Shown: positions 1-7,289 of the stretch, piece after piece
How the letters are laid out: every line of letters begins with the position of its first letter
How positions within the stretch are numbered: position 1 is the first letter of the stretch
Assembly: GCA_910577065.1 (NCBI GenBank)
Contig: CAJTLD010000113.1
Coordinates: forward strand, 236 to 8,277
Source: an uncultured Lachnospiraceae bacterium
Lineage (GTDB): Bacteria; Bacillota; Clostridia; Lachnospirales; Lachnospiraceae
Direction: 5' to 3'
DNA: 8,042 nt
The notes under the pieces: generated by a model
What the model was told of the DNA's origin: nothing
What the model saw: the letters and a program-made list of their open reading frames with translations, nothing else
Databases searched by the model: none
Position numbers and translations under genes: made by a program

Positions 1-415
1 ATACCGCAAGGGCTATATTTTTTACTACCGTCTGCAAAACAACAATCGTAAGCGCCGCCCAAAGATACAAATTCCTGTACCGCATTCCAATATTTAACCT
101 CCCATCCGACAAATACTCTGCCGTATGAGAAACCATATACCAAACATAAACTACCGCGCCGTACGGCACAACCGGATGGTACCAAAAAGACGCCCTCACT
201 TTTCCTGCCAGCAGCATCGTCACAGCTCTTGTCCCGCCGCATCCCGGACAATATAATCCCGTAACAACCCGGAACATACATGGCGTGGTGAATTTTTCCA
301 GCACAGAAGCGGGCAAAACGCTCCAAATCCCAAAAAGCAGAAAACCCATACCCAAAAGATACCATCCTATTATATATAAATCACATTCGAGGCGCATTCT
401 TTTTTTATCATTCAT
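1..415 (-). CDS. DUF2752 family membrane protein, 3' end cut by window edge
   Basis: The reverse strand reads open from an ATG at 415 through the left edge, giving 138 residues without a stop. The protein has a hydrophobic segment at about residues 14-34, then the motif CPGCGGTRA at residues 56-64, then two more hydrophobic stretches (about 82-95 and 116-137). A short cytoplasmic N-terminus followed by a membrane helix and a CPxCGGTRA motif is the hallmark of the DUF2752 family, small membrane proteins of unknown function whose usual length is about 130-160 residues, so little is probably missing. The start is the first ATG after an in-frame stop; no strong ribosome binding site precedes it. 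An in-frame GTG four codons upstream is a possible alternative. It is divergent from the DUF975 gene, sharing an 86-bp intergenic region. The family call is confident; the function is unknown. Confidence 0.8.
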   Translation of the reverse strand, partial: MNDKKRMRLECDLYIIGWYLLGMGFLLFGIWSVLPASVLEKFTTPCMFRVVTGLYCPGCGGTRAVTMLLAGKVRASFWYHPVVPYGAVVYVWYMVSHTAEYLSDGRLNIGMRYRNLYLWAALTIVVLQTVVKNIALAV

Positions 416-441
416 TCCAAACACAATCCCATTTTATCAAC

Positions 442-489
442 TTGAGTTTTTTTATGATTCTGTTATAATATACAAAACGCAAAAAGGAG
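442..489 (+). promoter_or_regulatory. Promoter and ribosome binding site of the DUF975 gene
   Basis: An extended -10 element (TG at 461-462, then TATAAT at 464-469) lies 16 bp after a partial -35 box, TTGAGT at 442-447. The ribosome binding site AAGGAG is at 484-489, 12 bases before the ATG at 502, which is a little long. The spacing gives a short leader of about 25 bases. This is the only well-formed promoter in the divergent gap; the minus-strand DUF2752 gene has no equally clear one. Confidence 0.6.
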
Positions 490-501
490 CTGTACTGATT
501 T

Positions 502-1227
502 ATGAACATACCAGCAAAAGAACTGAAACGCCAGGCCCGATCAGCGCTTATGGGACGCTATACCAAACCAATGACGGCATACGCCATAACGCAGCTGATT
601 GTTATGGGAGCCAATTTCCCGTTTGAACTGATGCTAAAAAGCAACCCCACCATACTGCAAATGGTACTGTCCGGGCTCGCCGCCATTATCATTTCATTCC
701 TTTCGGGAGTTTTTATCTGCGGGCAGCTTTTTATCCACCTGAATATGGCGCGCGGAAAACAGGCGCACCGAACCGATGTATTCCGCTTTTTTACGCGCCG
801 TCCCGACCGGATTATCCTTTCGGGAATGCTCATAACCTGCATGTCGCTTGCCGTCACAATCCCTGCCATAGCCGTTTCCGTTTTTGCACTCCGTTCGGAT
901 TCTACGTCTTACTATATTTCGGCAGTTTTCATCTGGATCGTTACTTTGATCCCGCTGCTTGTCATCACCTATACTTACAGCCTGAATAACTTTCTGCTGA
1001 TTGAACGGCCAGACGAGGGCATTCGGAATATTTTCCGGCTGAGCCGCCATATGATGAGAGGAAAGAAAGGCCGCCTGTTTTATCTGAACCTAAGTTTCTT
1101 TGGAATGCTGCTTTTATGTACGCTCTCCCTGGGGATCGGGCTTTTGTGGGTAATACCTTACCGAAACCAGACTCTTACGGCATTTTACCTTAATCTGGCA
1201 GATGAAAAGGGAGAAGCCGCACTCTGA
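502..1227 (+). CDS. DUF975 family integral membrane protein
   Basis: A 241-residue protein with a basic N-terminus and several hydrophobic segments (about 25-42, 52-78, 104-130, 137-160 and 193-218). The C-terminal block at residues 184-231, with a MxGKKxRLF-type start, a hydrophobic stretch ending GIGLLWVIPY, then a conserved T and AFYLNL, is characteristic of DUF975 proteins, which are common in Clostridia and Lactobacillales and have no established function. The length fits the family. The start at 502 is set by an AAGGAG site and a good promoter. It is convergent with the sulfotransferase operon: only 17 bases separate the two stop codons, and a hairpin spans its own stop. Nothing ties it to sulfation, so it is probably an independent gene. 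Confidence 0.8.
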   Translation: MNIPAKELKRQARSALMGRYTKPMTAYAITQLIVMGANFPFELMLKSNPTILQMVLSGLAAIIISFLSGVFICGQLFIHLNMARGKQAHRTDVFRFFTRRPDRIILSGMLITCMSLAVTIPAIAVSVFALRSDSTSYYISAVFIWIVTLIPLLVITYTYSLNNFLLIERPDEGIRNIFRLSRHMMRGKKGRLFYLNLSFFGMLLLCTLSLGIGLLWVIPYRNQTLTAFYLNLADEKGEAAL

Positions 1228-1241
1228 TGCAGCCTCTCCCT
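1208..1241 (-). terminator. Intrinsic terminator of the cysD-cysNC-sulfotransferase operon
   Basis: The arms are 1208-1220 and 1229-1241 with an 8-base loop. Read on the minus strand, all 13 positions pair (two as G-U wobbles), the core is GC-rich, and UUUU follows directly. On the plus strand the same two positions are mismatches and no U-run follows, so the hairpin favours minus-strand termination. It starts only 4 bases past the sulfotransferase stop codon and lies over the last codons and stop (1225-1227) of the DUF975 gene. Confidence 0.75.
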
Positions 1242-1244
1242 AGC

Positions 1245-2378
1245 TTAATGTACAAAGATACGTTTGATCCGTCTTAACAGCGTGCGGAACGGATGCCTGG
1301 CATGTTCCGCAAACTTTTTTAATTCCGCTATCTCTTTTTTCAGTTCCTGGTTTTCCTGGAACAAACTGATGCTTGACGCCCCGACAAACCGCACAATATC
1401 ATCTAACAGATAGGGATTGTCTTTTTCCCATTTTGGCAAATCCTTTATCGTATTGTCAAACAATTCCGCGCCGGGCTCATGCAGATATTCTTTTGCAACC
1501 TTTCGGTTATCGTCCCCATAATAATCAAGCATCTGGGCAATTTCTTCCTGGGAATACATATCGCACGGATAATTTTTTTCAGAAGACGGGGCGCATTTGC
1601 GCAGGCTTTCAATAAAAAAGACTCTCACGCTCCGCTCTTTCATCTCAGGGAAAACGTTCAGCAAACGCTTGATTTCATGCGTATTCCCGTATAATCCCGT
1701 ATTTAAAATATCCTGCTTAATATTGTATTCGCCTGTCAGGGTAAGGCCAATCGCAGAAAGGAAATCCGCATATATGTTTCCTCCTTCAAAACGATTGCTT
1801 TCAAAACGCCTGACCGTTATATTTTCTTTTCCCACAATGGAAGAAAGATGCTCTAATTTACCGTAATAATCCAGTCTGACCTCGCGGTTTACCTGCGCGT
1901 AATACTCGTCGAACGTATACTGTGTAAGCGTCCCCTGCTTAATCTGCTGGTTCCAGAGTGAAGACATAAATTTGTCCTGGCGCCTGAGATATACGATAAT
2001 ATGCAGCGCAAAACCGCTTTTATCCGCCTCTTCCTTTAATTCGGCCATCAACGTTTTTTTGGTCTGATCCATATGCCGCCAGATATCTTCATCGGAAAGG
2101 ATGATATTATCGTATGTCCGGAACAATTCATGCAGTTTTTGCATTCCTCCTTTGTAGTTCGCGGCCTCTTTTTCCTTATCCCTCGTTCCGTTCTCATCCG
2201 TAATCATCCCAAACAGGAAATGGCCGTTGCGGACTTTGGCCACGCTTTTATACGAATATGGAAAAAGAGGATAGCAATACCCCTGCTTCTCAAGCAGTTT
2301 TTCATTGTCCACACAAAAATTCTGAATGGAAGTTGTCCCCGTTTTAGGCGTCCCAATATGGACATGTAATGTTTTCAT
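1245..2378 (-). CDS. PAPS-dependent sulfotransferase-like protein
   Basis: A 377-residue protein expected to transfer sulfate from PAPS to an acceptor. The N-terminus holds the 5'-phosphosulfate binding loop (GTPKTGTTS, residues 9-17, with the P-loop-like Lys12). Residues about 127-147 resemble the 3'-phosphate binding segment: a beta strand IIVYLRR followed by a helix with Ser139/Ser140. The middle is not recognisable by eye. Residues about 337-358 look like a short coiled coil, followed by a strongly basic tail (361-377) that could bind membrane or an anionic polymer. There is no signal peptide, so it should act in the cytoplasm. The start is fixed by AAGGAG six bases upstream. It is the last gene of the operon, 25 bases after cysNC, so PAPS supply and use are co-transcribed. 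The acceptor is unknown: a surface polysaccharide, glycolipid or small molecule are all possible. Confidence 0.8.
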   Translation of the reverse strand: MKTLHVHIGTPKTGTTSIQNFCVDNEKLLEKQGYCYPLFPYSYKSVAKVRNGHFLFGMITDENGTRDKEKEAANYKGGMQKLHELFRTYDNIILSDEDIWRHMDQTKKTLMAELKEEADKSGFALHIIVYLRRQDKFMSSLWNQQIKQGTLTQYTFDEYYAQVNREVRLDYYGKLEHLSSIVGKENITVRRFESNRFEGGNIYADFLSAIGLTLTGEYNIKQDILNTGLYGNTHEIKRLLNVFPEMKERSVRVFFIESLRKCAPSSEKNYPCDMYSQEEIAQMLDYYGDDNRKVAKEYLHEPGAELFDNTIKDLPKWEKDNPYLLDDIVRFVGASSISLFQENQELKKEIAELKKFAEHARHPFRTLLRRIKRIFVH

Positions 2379-2403
2379 CCTGCACTCCTTTTACACTCAC
2401 TCA

Positions 2404-4233
2404 TTATTTAAGATATTTTTCAATCCCCTGCAAAATCTGATTTACGCATTCTTCCACGTCATAGCGTTCCGCATCCACAACTATATCCGGATGTTCCGGC
2501 GCTTCATACGGACTTGTAATCCCGGTAAAATCAAAAATCTTCCCGGCGCGCGCCGCTTTGTAAAGACCCTTGACATCACGCCGTTCACACTCCTGCAGAG
2601 AAGTGCTGACATACACCTCGATAAAATTATCCCCGATAATCTGCTTCGCCTTCCTCCGGTCGGAGCGGTACGGTGAAATAAACGCGGTTAAAACAATCAG
2701 CCCCGCGTCGTTTAAAAGCTTCGATACCTCGGCAATCCGGCGGATATTCTCAATCCTGTCCTTTTCACCAAAGCCCAGATTTTTATTTAAGCCCATCCGG
2801 ACGTTGTCCCCATCCAAAAGCATGGTATGTTTACCCATGGAAAACAGCCGTTTCTCAAGGGCGTTGGAAATTGTGGATTTCCCTGAGCCGGATAAACCGG
2901 TCATCCAAATCGTAATGGCCCTCTGGTTCAGCTGGCTCTCCCTTAATTCCCTCGTCACATCCATATTGTGCCAGGTCAGGTTGTTTTCTTTTGTAATGTT
3001 ATGTGCGACAACACCGCAGGCGCTCGTCATATTGGTCAGCCGGTCAATCAAAATCAAAGATCCCAGATCCTTATTGCCGGAAAACTCGTCGAATACGATT
3101 TTACTGCCGACGGAAATCTCGCACAGCGCAATTTCATTTTTCTCGATCGAATCAGCCGGAAGCTCCGCCCCCGTATTTACGTCTATTTTATGCTGAATGC
3201 CCATTACCGTAGCCGGAACCTGCTGCGTGCCGATTTTTAAGTAAAAATTCTTCCCGGCCGAAAGCGCGTTGTCGTCCATCCACAAAATAGAAGCCGCAAA
3301 CATGGAGCCTACTTTTAACGGATAATTTTTTTCCAGGACGCATCCCCTTGAAACGTCGATTTCCGTATCTAAGGATATGGTAACGGCGCATCCTTTTTCG
3401 CTGCGTGCCACTTCCCTGTCGCCCTGCAGGATAGAAGTTACCTTCGCCGTTTCCCCGCTTGGCAGAACGGTGATTTCATCGCCCACGGCAACGCTTCCGG
3501 AAGCAATCTGCCCTGCAAACCCCCGGAACGTATGATCCGGACGGCAGACTCTTTGTACCGGCATGGAAAAGTTTTTGTTGCCGCCCTCTTCGGACACGTC
3601 TACATTTTCCAGGTATTCTAACAGCGTGTTTTTGTGATACCACGGCATCCGGCCTGATTTTGCGGTAATATTGTCCCCCTCCGTCGCCGAAAGCGGGATA
3701 ATGCGGATGCTTTCATAGCGAAATTCCGCCATCAGAAGCTTAATATCTTTTTCAATGGCGCGGAACCGATCCTGCCTGTAATCTACCAGATCCATTTTGT
3801 TGACGGCAAATACAAAATGCTTGATTCCCATCAAGTTGCAGATCCGCGCATGACGCTTGGTCTGCGTCAGGACGCCCTGGCTTGCGTCCACTAATATCAC
3901 ACAGAGTGAAGCAAACGACGCCCCCACCGCCATATTCCGGGTATATTCTTCATGACCGGGCGTATCCGCTACGATAAAGCTGCGGTTCTCGGTTGTAAAA
4001 TAACGGTATGCCACATCAATCGTAATCCCCTGCTCGCGTTCCGCCATCAGCCCGTCTAACAACAGAGAATAATCGATCCCGCCGCCTGCCTGTCCCACTT
4101 TGGAATCCAGCTGAAGCGCCTTTTCCTGATCGGCAAACAAAAGCTTCGCATCGTAAAGCATATGCCCAATCAGGGTGGATTTCCCGTCGTCCACGCTGCC
4201 GCAGGTAATAAATTTCAATAAATCATTCTTCAT
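2404..4233 (-). CDS. cysNC: Bifunctional sulfate adenylyltransferase subunit 1 / adenylylsulfate kinase (CysN-CysC fusion)
   Basis: A 609-residue fusion. Residues 1-430 are CysN, the GTPase subunit that drives APS synthesis with CysD: G1 loop GSVDDGKS (12-19), switch region GITIDVAY (69-76), G3 DTPGHE (90-95), G4 NKMD (145-148), then EF-Tu-like beta-barrel domains. Residues about 438-609 are APS kinase, which makes PAPS: P-loop GLSGSGKST (446-454), LDGDNVR (473-479), FISPYRSDR (518-526) and the KGLY...ARAG segment (555-564). All expected motifs are present, so both activities are likely intact. The layout matches NodQ/CysNC proteins. A GTG at 4251 is in frame, but the start chosen is the ATG at 4233: it lies one base after the cysD stop, begins exactly at the family's usual N-terminus and has GAGGGG ten bases upstream. 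The gene ends with tandem TAA TGA stops. Translation is probably coupled to cysD. Confidence 0.95.
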   Translation of the reverse strand: MKNDLLKFITCGSVDDGKSTLIGHMLYDAKLLFADQEKALQLDSKVGQAGGGIDYSLLLDGLMAEREQGITIDVAYRYFTTENRSFIVADTPGHEEYTRNMAVGASFASLCVILVDASQGVLTQTKRHARICNLMGIKHFVFAVNKMDLVDYRQDRFRAIEKDIKLLMAEFRYESIRIIPLSATEGDNITAKSGRMPWYHKNTLLEYLENVDVSEEGGNKNFSMPVQRVCRPDHTFRGFAGQIASGSVAVGDEITVLPSGETAKVTSILQGDREVARSEKGCAVTISLDTEIDVSRGCVLEKNYPLKVGSMFAASILWMDDNALSAGKNFYLKIGTQQVPATVMGIQHKIDVNTGAELPADSIEKNEIALCEISVGSKIVFDEFSGNKDLGSLILIDRLTNMTSACGVVAHNITKENNLTWHNMDVTRELRESQLNQRAITIWMTGLSGSGKSTISNALEKRLFSMGKHTMLLDGDNVRMGLNKNLGFGEKDRIENIRRIAEVSKLLNDAGLIVLTAFISPYRSDRRKAKQIIGDNFIEVYVSTSLQECERRDVKGLYKAARAGKIFDFTGITSPYEAPEHPDIVVDAERYDVEECVNQILQGIEKYLK

Positions 4234-4234
4234 A

Positions 4235-5128
4235 TTAAAAATACCCCTCACGTTTTCTTTTTTCCATACTGGACGCGCCGCCGTCCGAATCGATCACACG
4301 GCTTGTCCGCTCCGATTCCACCGCTCCCAAAGTCTCGTCAATAATTGCATCGAGCGTAGCCGCATCCGATTCCACGCCGCCCGTCAGCGGATAACAGCCA
4401 AGCGTCCGAAAGCGCACCATTTTGCGTTCTACCGTCTCGCCCGGGCGCAGCTTGATCCGATCGTCATCTACCATAATAATATTGCCGTCGCGGTAAATTA
4501 CCGGACGTTCCTTTGCAAAATACAGCGACACAATCGGGATTTCCTCACGCCGGATATACTGCCAGATATCTTTTTCAGTCCAGTTGGACAGCGGGAACAC
4601 GCGGATGCTTTCGCCTTTGTTGATCCGGGTATTAAATAACTTCCACATCTCCGGCCGCTGGTTCTTCGGATCCCAGGCATGGCTGGCGTCCCGGAATGAA
4701 AAAATACGTTCCTTAGCGCGCGACTTCTCTTCGTCGCGCCTGCCGCCGCCAAACGCCGCCGTAAACCCGTACTTGTCTAAAGCCTGCTTAAGCGCCTGTG
4801 TTTTCATAATATCCGTATAAGCCGAACCGTGGTCAAACGGGTTAATCCCCTGCGCCACGCCGTCCTGGTTGATGTACTCGAGCATCTCGATCTGAAGATC
4901 CTCTGCAATCTTATCGCGAAATGCAATCATCTCTTTGAATTTCCAGGTCGTATTGACGTGCAAAAACGGGAACGGCGGCTTCTCCGGATAAAATGCTTTC
5001 ATTGCCAGATGCAGCATTACGGAAGAGTCCTTGCCTATGGAATAGAGCATTACGGGCTTTTCACATTCTGCAGCAACTTCGCGCATAATATATATGGCTT
5101 CTGCTTCTAATTCGTCTAAATGGTCCAT
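4235..5128 (-). CDS. cysD: Sulfate adenylyltransferase subunit 2 (CysD)
   Basis: A 297-residue protein of the PAPS reductase/CysD fold, the catalytic subunit of ATP sulfurylase; with CysN it forms APS and pyrophosphate from sulfate and ATP in the cytoplasm. The PP-loop SIGKDSS is at residues 30-36, the signature GGGRRDEEKSRAKER at 127-141, the NKGESIRVFPLSNW-type block at 170-183 and the FRTLGCYPLTG block at 240-250. The C-terminus ends in the family-typical KREGYF. The length is normal. One visible difference: the usual LHVDT is LHVNT here (Asn59), near the nucleotide site. The start at 5128 has AAGGAG six bases upstream. It is the first gene of the operon, one base from cysNC. No cysH or sulfite reductase gene is nearby, which favours a role in PAPS supply for sulfation over cysteine synthesis. 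Confidence 0.95.
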   Translation of the reverse strand: MDHLDELEAEAIYIMREVAAECEKPVMLYSIGKDSSVMLHLAMKAFYPEKPPFPFLHVNTTWKFKEMIAFRDKIAEDLQIEMLEYINQDGVAQGINPFDHGSAYTDIMKTQALKQALDKYGFTAAFGGGRRDEEKSRAKERIFSFRDASHAWDPKNQRPEMWKLFNTRINKGESIRVFPLSNWTEKDIWQYIRREEIPIVSLYFAKERPVIYRDGNIIMVDDDRIKLRPGETVERKMVRFRTLGCYPLTGGVESDAATLDAIIDETLGAVESERTSRVIDSDGGASSMEKRKREGYF

Positions 5129-5160
5129 AGTTTTCTCCTTTAAAAAATACTTTACTTATT

Positions 5161-5195
5161 ATTATACTATATATCGCTTATTAAAACCATATTAA
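5161..5195 (-). promoter_or_regulatory. cysD operon promoter with tandem TTAAT operator in place of a -35 box
   Basis: On the minus strand a perfect TATAAT lies at 5166-5161, about 32 bases before the cysD start. The -35 position has no TTGACA-like sequence. Instead two TTAAT half-sites lie at 5195-5191 and 5184-5180, exactly 11 bp apart, ending 13 bp before the -10. This geometry resembles promoters activated by PhoB/PhoP-type OmpR-family regulators, which bind tandem repeats spaced 11 bp apart over the -35 region. A close copy occurs upstream of the neighbouring response regulator gene. The -10 is seen directly; the operator role is inference. Confidence 0.5.
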
Positions 5196-5240
5196 GACAC
5201 CAATATTTGCCATTTTTTTATTATCTGGTGATCAACGTCT

Positions 5241-6614
5241 TCAACGTTTGGGCAAATAGAGCGTAAATACGCTTCCGGATCCATAGGTACTCTCTACTCC
5301 GAGCCTTCCTTCGTGTTTTTCCACAATTTTCATAGAAAGCGCCAGTCCCAGACCGAAGCCCTCTGCATTTCTTGACTTGTCGCACTTATAGAACCTCCTG
5401 AATATTTTTTGCATGTTTTCAGGCAAAATCCCAATTCCGTGATCGGTTACTTTTACAAAAACCTCATTCTCTGCTTCTCCCGTCTCCACTTCTACTTCTC
5501 CCTGCGGACGGCTGAATTTCACGGCATTTTCCACCAGGTTTTGTATTACAATTGCAATCAGGCTGATATCTCCAGTCGATACCGCATCCTTCAAGTTCAA
5601 ACGGATACACACGGTATCCTGCGCTTTTTCCTGCTGCTCTTCACAAATAGACTGTACAATTTCTGTCAAATCCAGCATTTCATCCTGCATCTGCACTCTG
5701 CCCTGATCCAGCCTGGAAAATTTCAGCAGCTGGGTAATCAGATTGTTGATTCGCTTTGACTGCCGGTACACAACGTCAAGTACCTCACGGTATTCTTCTT
5801 CACTTCCGTTTTTTTCCGCATATTCGCACTGTGCCATTACAACCGCGACAGGAGTCCTAAGTTCATGCGCCACATCCGATGTAAACTGCTCCTGCAGCTG
5901 GAAGGTCTGTTCTAACCGGTCCAGCATCCTGTTGTTGGCGTTTGCTAAGACTGCAATTTCCCTGTACTGATGATCGCATTTCATCCTCTGGGACATGTCC
6001 AGGCTCGACCCTATGCTCTCCGCCGTATGGCACATATCTTTCAATTCTTTCGAAATCCGTTTTGAAAAAACAAACTCAAACGCCAGGATCACGCACAAAA
6101 TACCAACCAGGCTGATATAAGAAATCATTTCGATTTTGTAATAAAAGCTGTCCGCATCCGATTTTTTCAGTATACCGCGTACAAATACTCCCTTGTATTT
6201 TGTCTTTCCCTTTATTTGGGATCTTACCCGTCCAATCCTCACATCCCGAATATAGTACTTTTCCCCATTGCAGACAACGCAGCGCGTCAGTTTATTCCTC
6301 ACTAAAATTTTTCTGAGATCCCCTTCCGCCTCTTTTGGGTATTCCCCCGCCATAATTTTTTTGCCACGGCGGATCACGACATACCGGATATTTTCATCCT
6401 GAAAACGAAACGTATCGGAAATCCTCAGTTCTCCCCCTCGGGTAGATATGTGGTAACGGTTTGCGTCAATACTCTTTCTTAATTCACGTTTGATTTCATA
6501 ATCAACGGCGGCGCCGGACAAAAACCGAATCATAATCACCATAATCACAGTCATGCCTATCATGGCTATAGCGGGAAATACGGCAATATACCGTATAATG
6601 GATACCTGTTTTAT
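5241..6614 (-). CDS. Membrane sensor histidine kinase (HisKA/HATPase_c), atypical start codon
   Basis: Numbered from the first ATG at 6563 (440 residues), the protein has an extracytoplasmic sensor domain at about 17-143, a second membrane helix at 146-166, a HAMP-like linker (about 167-220), the HisKA H-box with phospho-accepting His233 (VAHELRTP), the N-box Asn346, G1 box DHGIGI (374-379), F-box (388-392) and G2 box GFGLGL (402-407). All catalytic motifs are intact. Starting at 6563 leaves only about 13 hydrophobic residues for the first membrane helix and no ribosome binding site. The reading frame stays open upstream to a stop near 6660 but has no ATG, GTG or TTG there. The AUA at 6614 overlaps the regulator's TAA stop, follows AAAGGA by six bases, and would give a complete basic-plus-hydrophobic N-terminus (457 residues), so it is used here as the likely start. 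The sensor domain contains CVVC (95-98). The ligand is unknown. Confidence 0.85.
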   Translation of the reverse strand: MKQVSIIRYIAVFPAIAMIGMTVIMVIMIRFLSGAAVDYEIKRELRKSIDANRYHISTRGGELRISDTFRFQDENIRYVVIRRGKKIMAGEYPKEAEGDLRKILVRNKLTRCVVCNGEKYYIRDVRIGRVRSQIKGKTKYKGVFVRGILKKSDADSFYYKIEMISYISLVGILCVILAFEFVFSKRISKELKDMCHTAESIGSSLDMSQRMKCDHQYREIAVLANANNRMLDRLEQTFQLQEQFTSDVAHELRTPVAVVMAQCEYAEKNGSEEEYREVLDVVYRQSKRINNLITQLLKFSRLDQGRVQMQDEMLDLTEIVQSICEEQQEKAQDTVCIRLNLKDAVSTGDISLIAIVIQNLVENAVKFSRPQGEVEVETGEAENEVFVKVTDHGIGILPENMQKIFRRFYKCDKSRNAEGFGLGLALSMKIVEKHEGRLGVESTYGSGSVFTLYLPKR

Positions 6615-7285
6615 TCGTTTTCCTTTAATATATACCCCACCCCTCTGATTGTCTGGATCATTTTAAAATCAAATCCATCGTCGATCTTTTTTCTCAGATA
6701 CCGGATATATACATCCACCAGATTTGAACTGCCGTACCGGTCTATGCTCCATATATTTGATTCAATCTGCTCCCTGGTAACAACGACATTTTTATTGCGC
6801 ACCAAATAAAGCAGCACCGCATATTCTTTGGAGGAAAGTTCTATCTGTTTTTCCCCTCTTTTGACCGAACAGGTATTGCAGTCTATGGATAAATCCCCAC
6901 AGGTATAAATGTTTTCTTTTACATCCACCTTTTTGCGCGTTATCATCCGTACCCTGGCAAGCAGTTCTTTCAATTCAAATGGCTTAACCATATAATCGTC
7001 CGCGCCAAGATCAAGTCCCCGGACGATATCGTCTACATCACTCTTTGCGCTCAAAAATAAAATCGGCGTCAAAATGCCTTTTCCGCGTGCTTTTTTTAAA
7101 ATAGTAAAACCGTCCATTTTGGGAACCATAATATCTAAGATAACGCCATCATATTCCGCCATGCACAAATAATCAAATGCGCATTCCCCATCATAGCAGC
7201 TGTCTACCAGGTAGCCTTCCGACTCCAGTTCTTTTACAATAATCCGGTTCATATCCTTTTCATCTTCTACTACCAATAACCGCAT
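6611..7285 (-). CDS. OmpR/PhoB-family two-component response regulator
   Basis: A 224-residue regulator. The receiver domain (about 1-115) has the acidic pocket Glu7/Asp8, phospho-acceptor Asp51 (ILDIMVPKMDG), Ser79 and Lys101 (KPF). The C-terminal winged-helix DNA-binding domain (about 128-222) ends in the typical RGVGYIL motif. The length is normal and no key residue is missing. A GTG at 7297 is in frame but lies inside the GGGAGG ribosome binding site, so the ATG at 7285, which gives the standard MRLLVVEDE start, is preferred. Its stop codon overlaps the likely start of the histidine kinase, so the two are translated together and should be partners. The next genes downstream on the same strand are cysD-cysNC-sulfotransferase, making that operon a candidate target. 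The family usually acts as an activator binding tandem half-sites. Confidence 0.93.
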   Translation of the reverse strand: MRLLVVEDEKDMNRIIVKELESEGYLVDSCYDGECAFDYLCMAEYDGVILDIMVPKMDGFTILKKARGKGILTPILFLSAKSDVDDIVRGLDLGADDYMVKPFELKELLARVRMITRKKVDVKENIYTCGDLSIDCNTCSVKRGEKQIELSSKEYAVLLYLVRNKNVVVTREQIESNIWSIDRYGSSNLVDVYIRYLRKKIDDGFDFKMIQTIRGVGYILKENE

Positions 7286-7289
7286 ATTT

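Noticed and set aside
285..626. Plus-strand 113-codon frame across the divergent promoter region
   Set aside because: It lies antisense to the DUF2752 gene, runs through the promoter and into the DUF975 gene in another frame, and shows no protein family pattern.
4234..4251. Alternative cysNC start at GTG 4251, overlapping cysD
   Set aside because: The added residues come from the cysD end and the ribosome binding site region; the ATG at 4233 matches the family N-terminus.
1245..5128. Reading the cys genes as a standard cysteine-biosynthesis (assimilatory) operon
   Set aside because: No PAPS/APS reductase, sulfite reductase or sulfate transporter gene is present, and the third gene is a sulfotransferase. 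The rest of the genome is unseen, so this is a preference and not proof.
5231..5250. Possible terminator after the histidine kinase (AACGT/ACGTT stem)
   Set aside because: The stem is only five base pairs with no U-run in either direction, so it cannot be called a terminator; read-through from the kinase into cysD stays possible.
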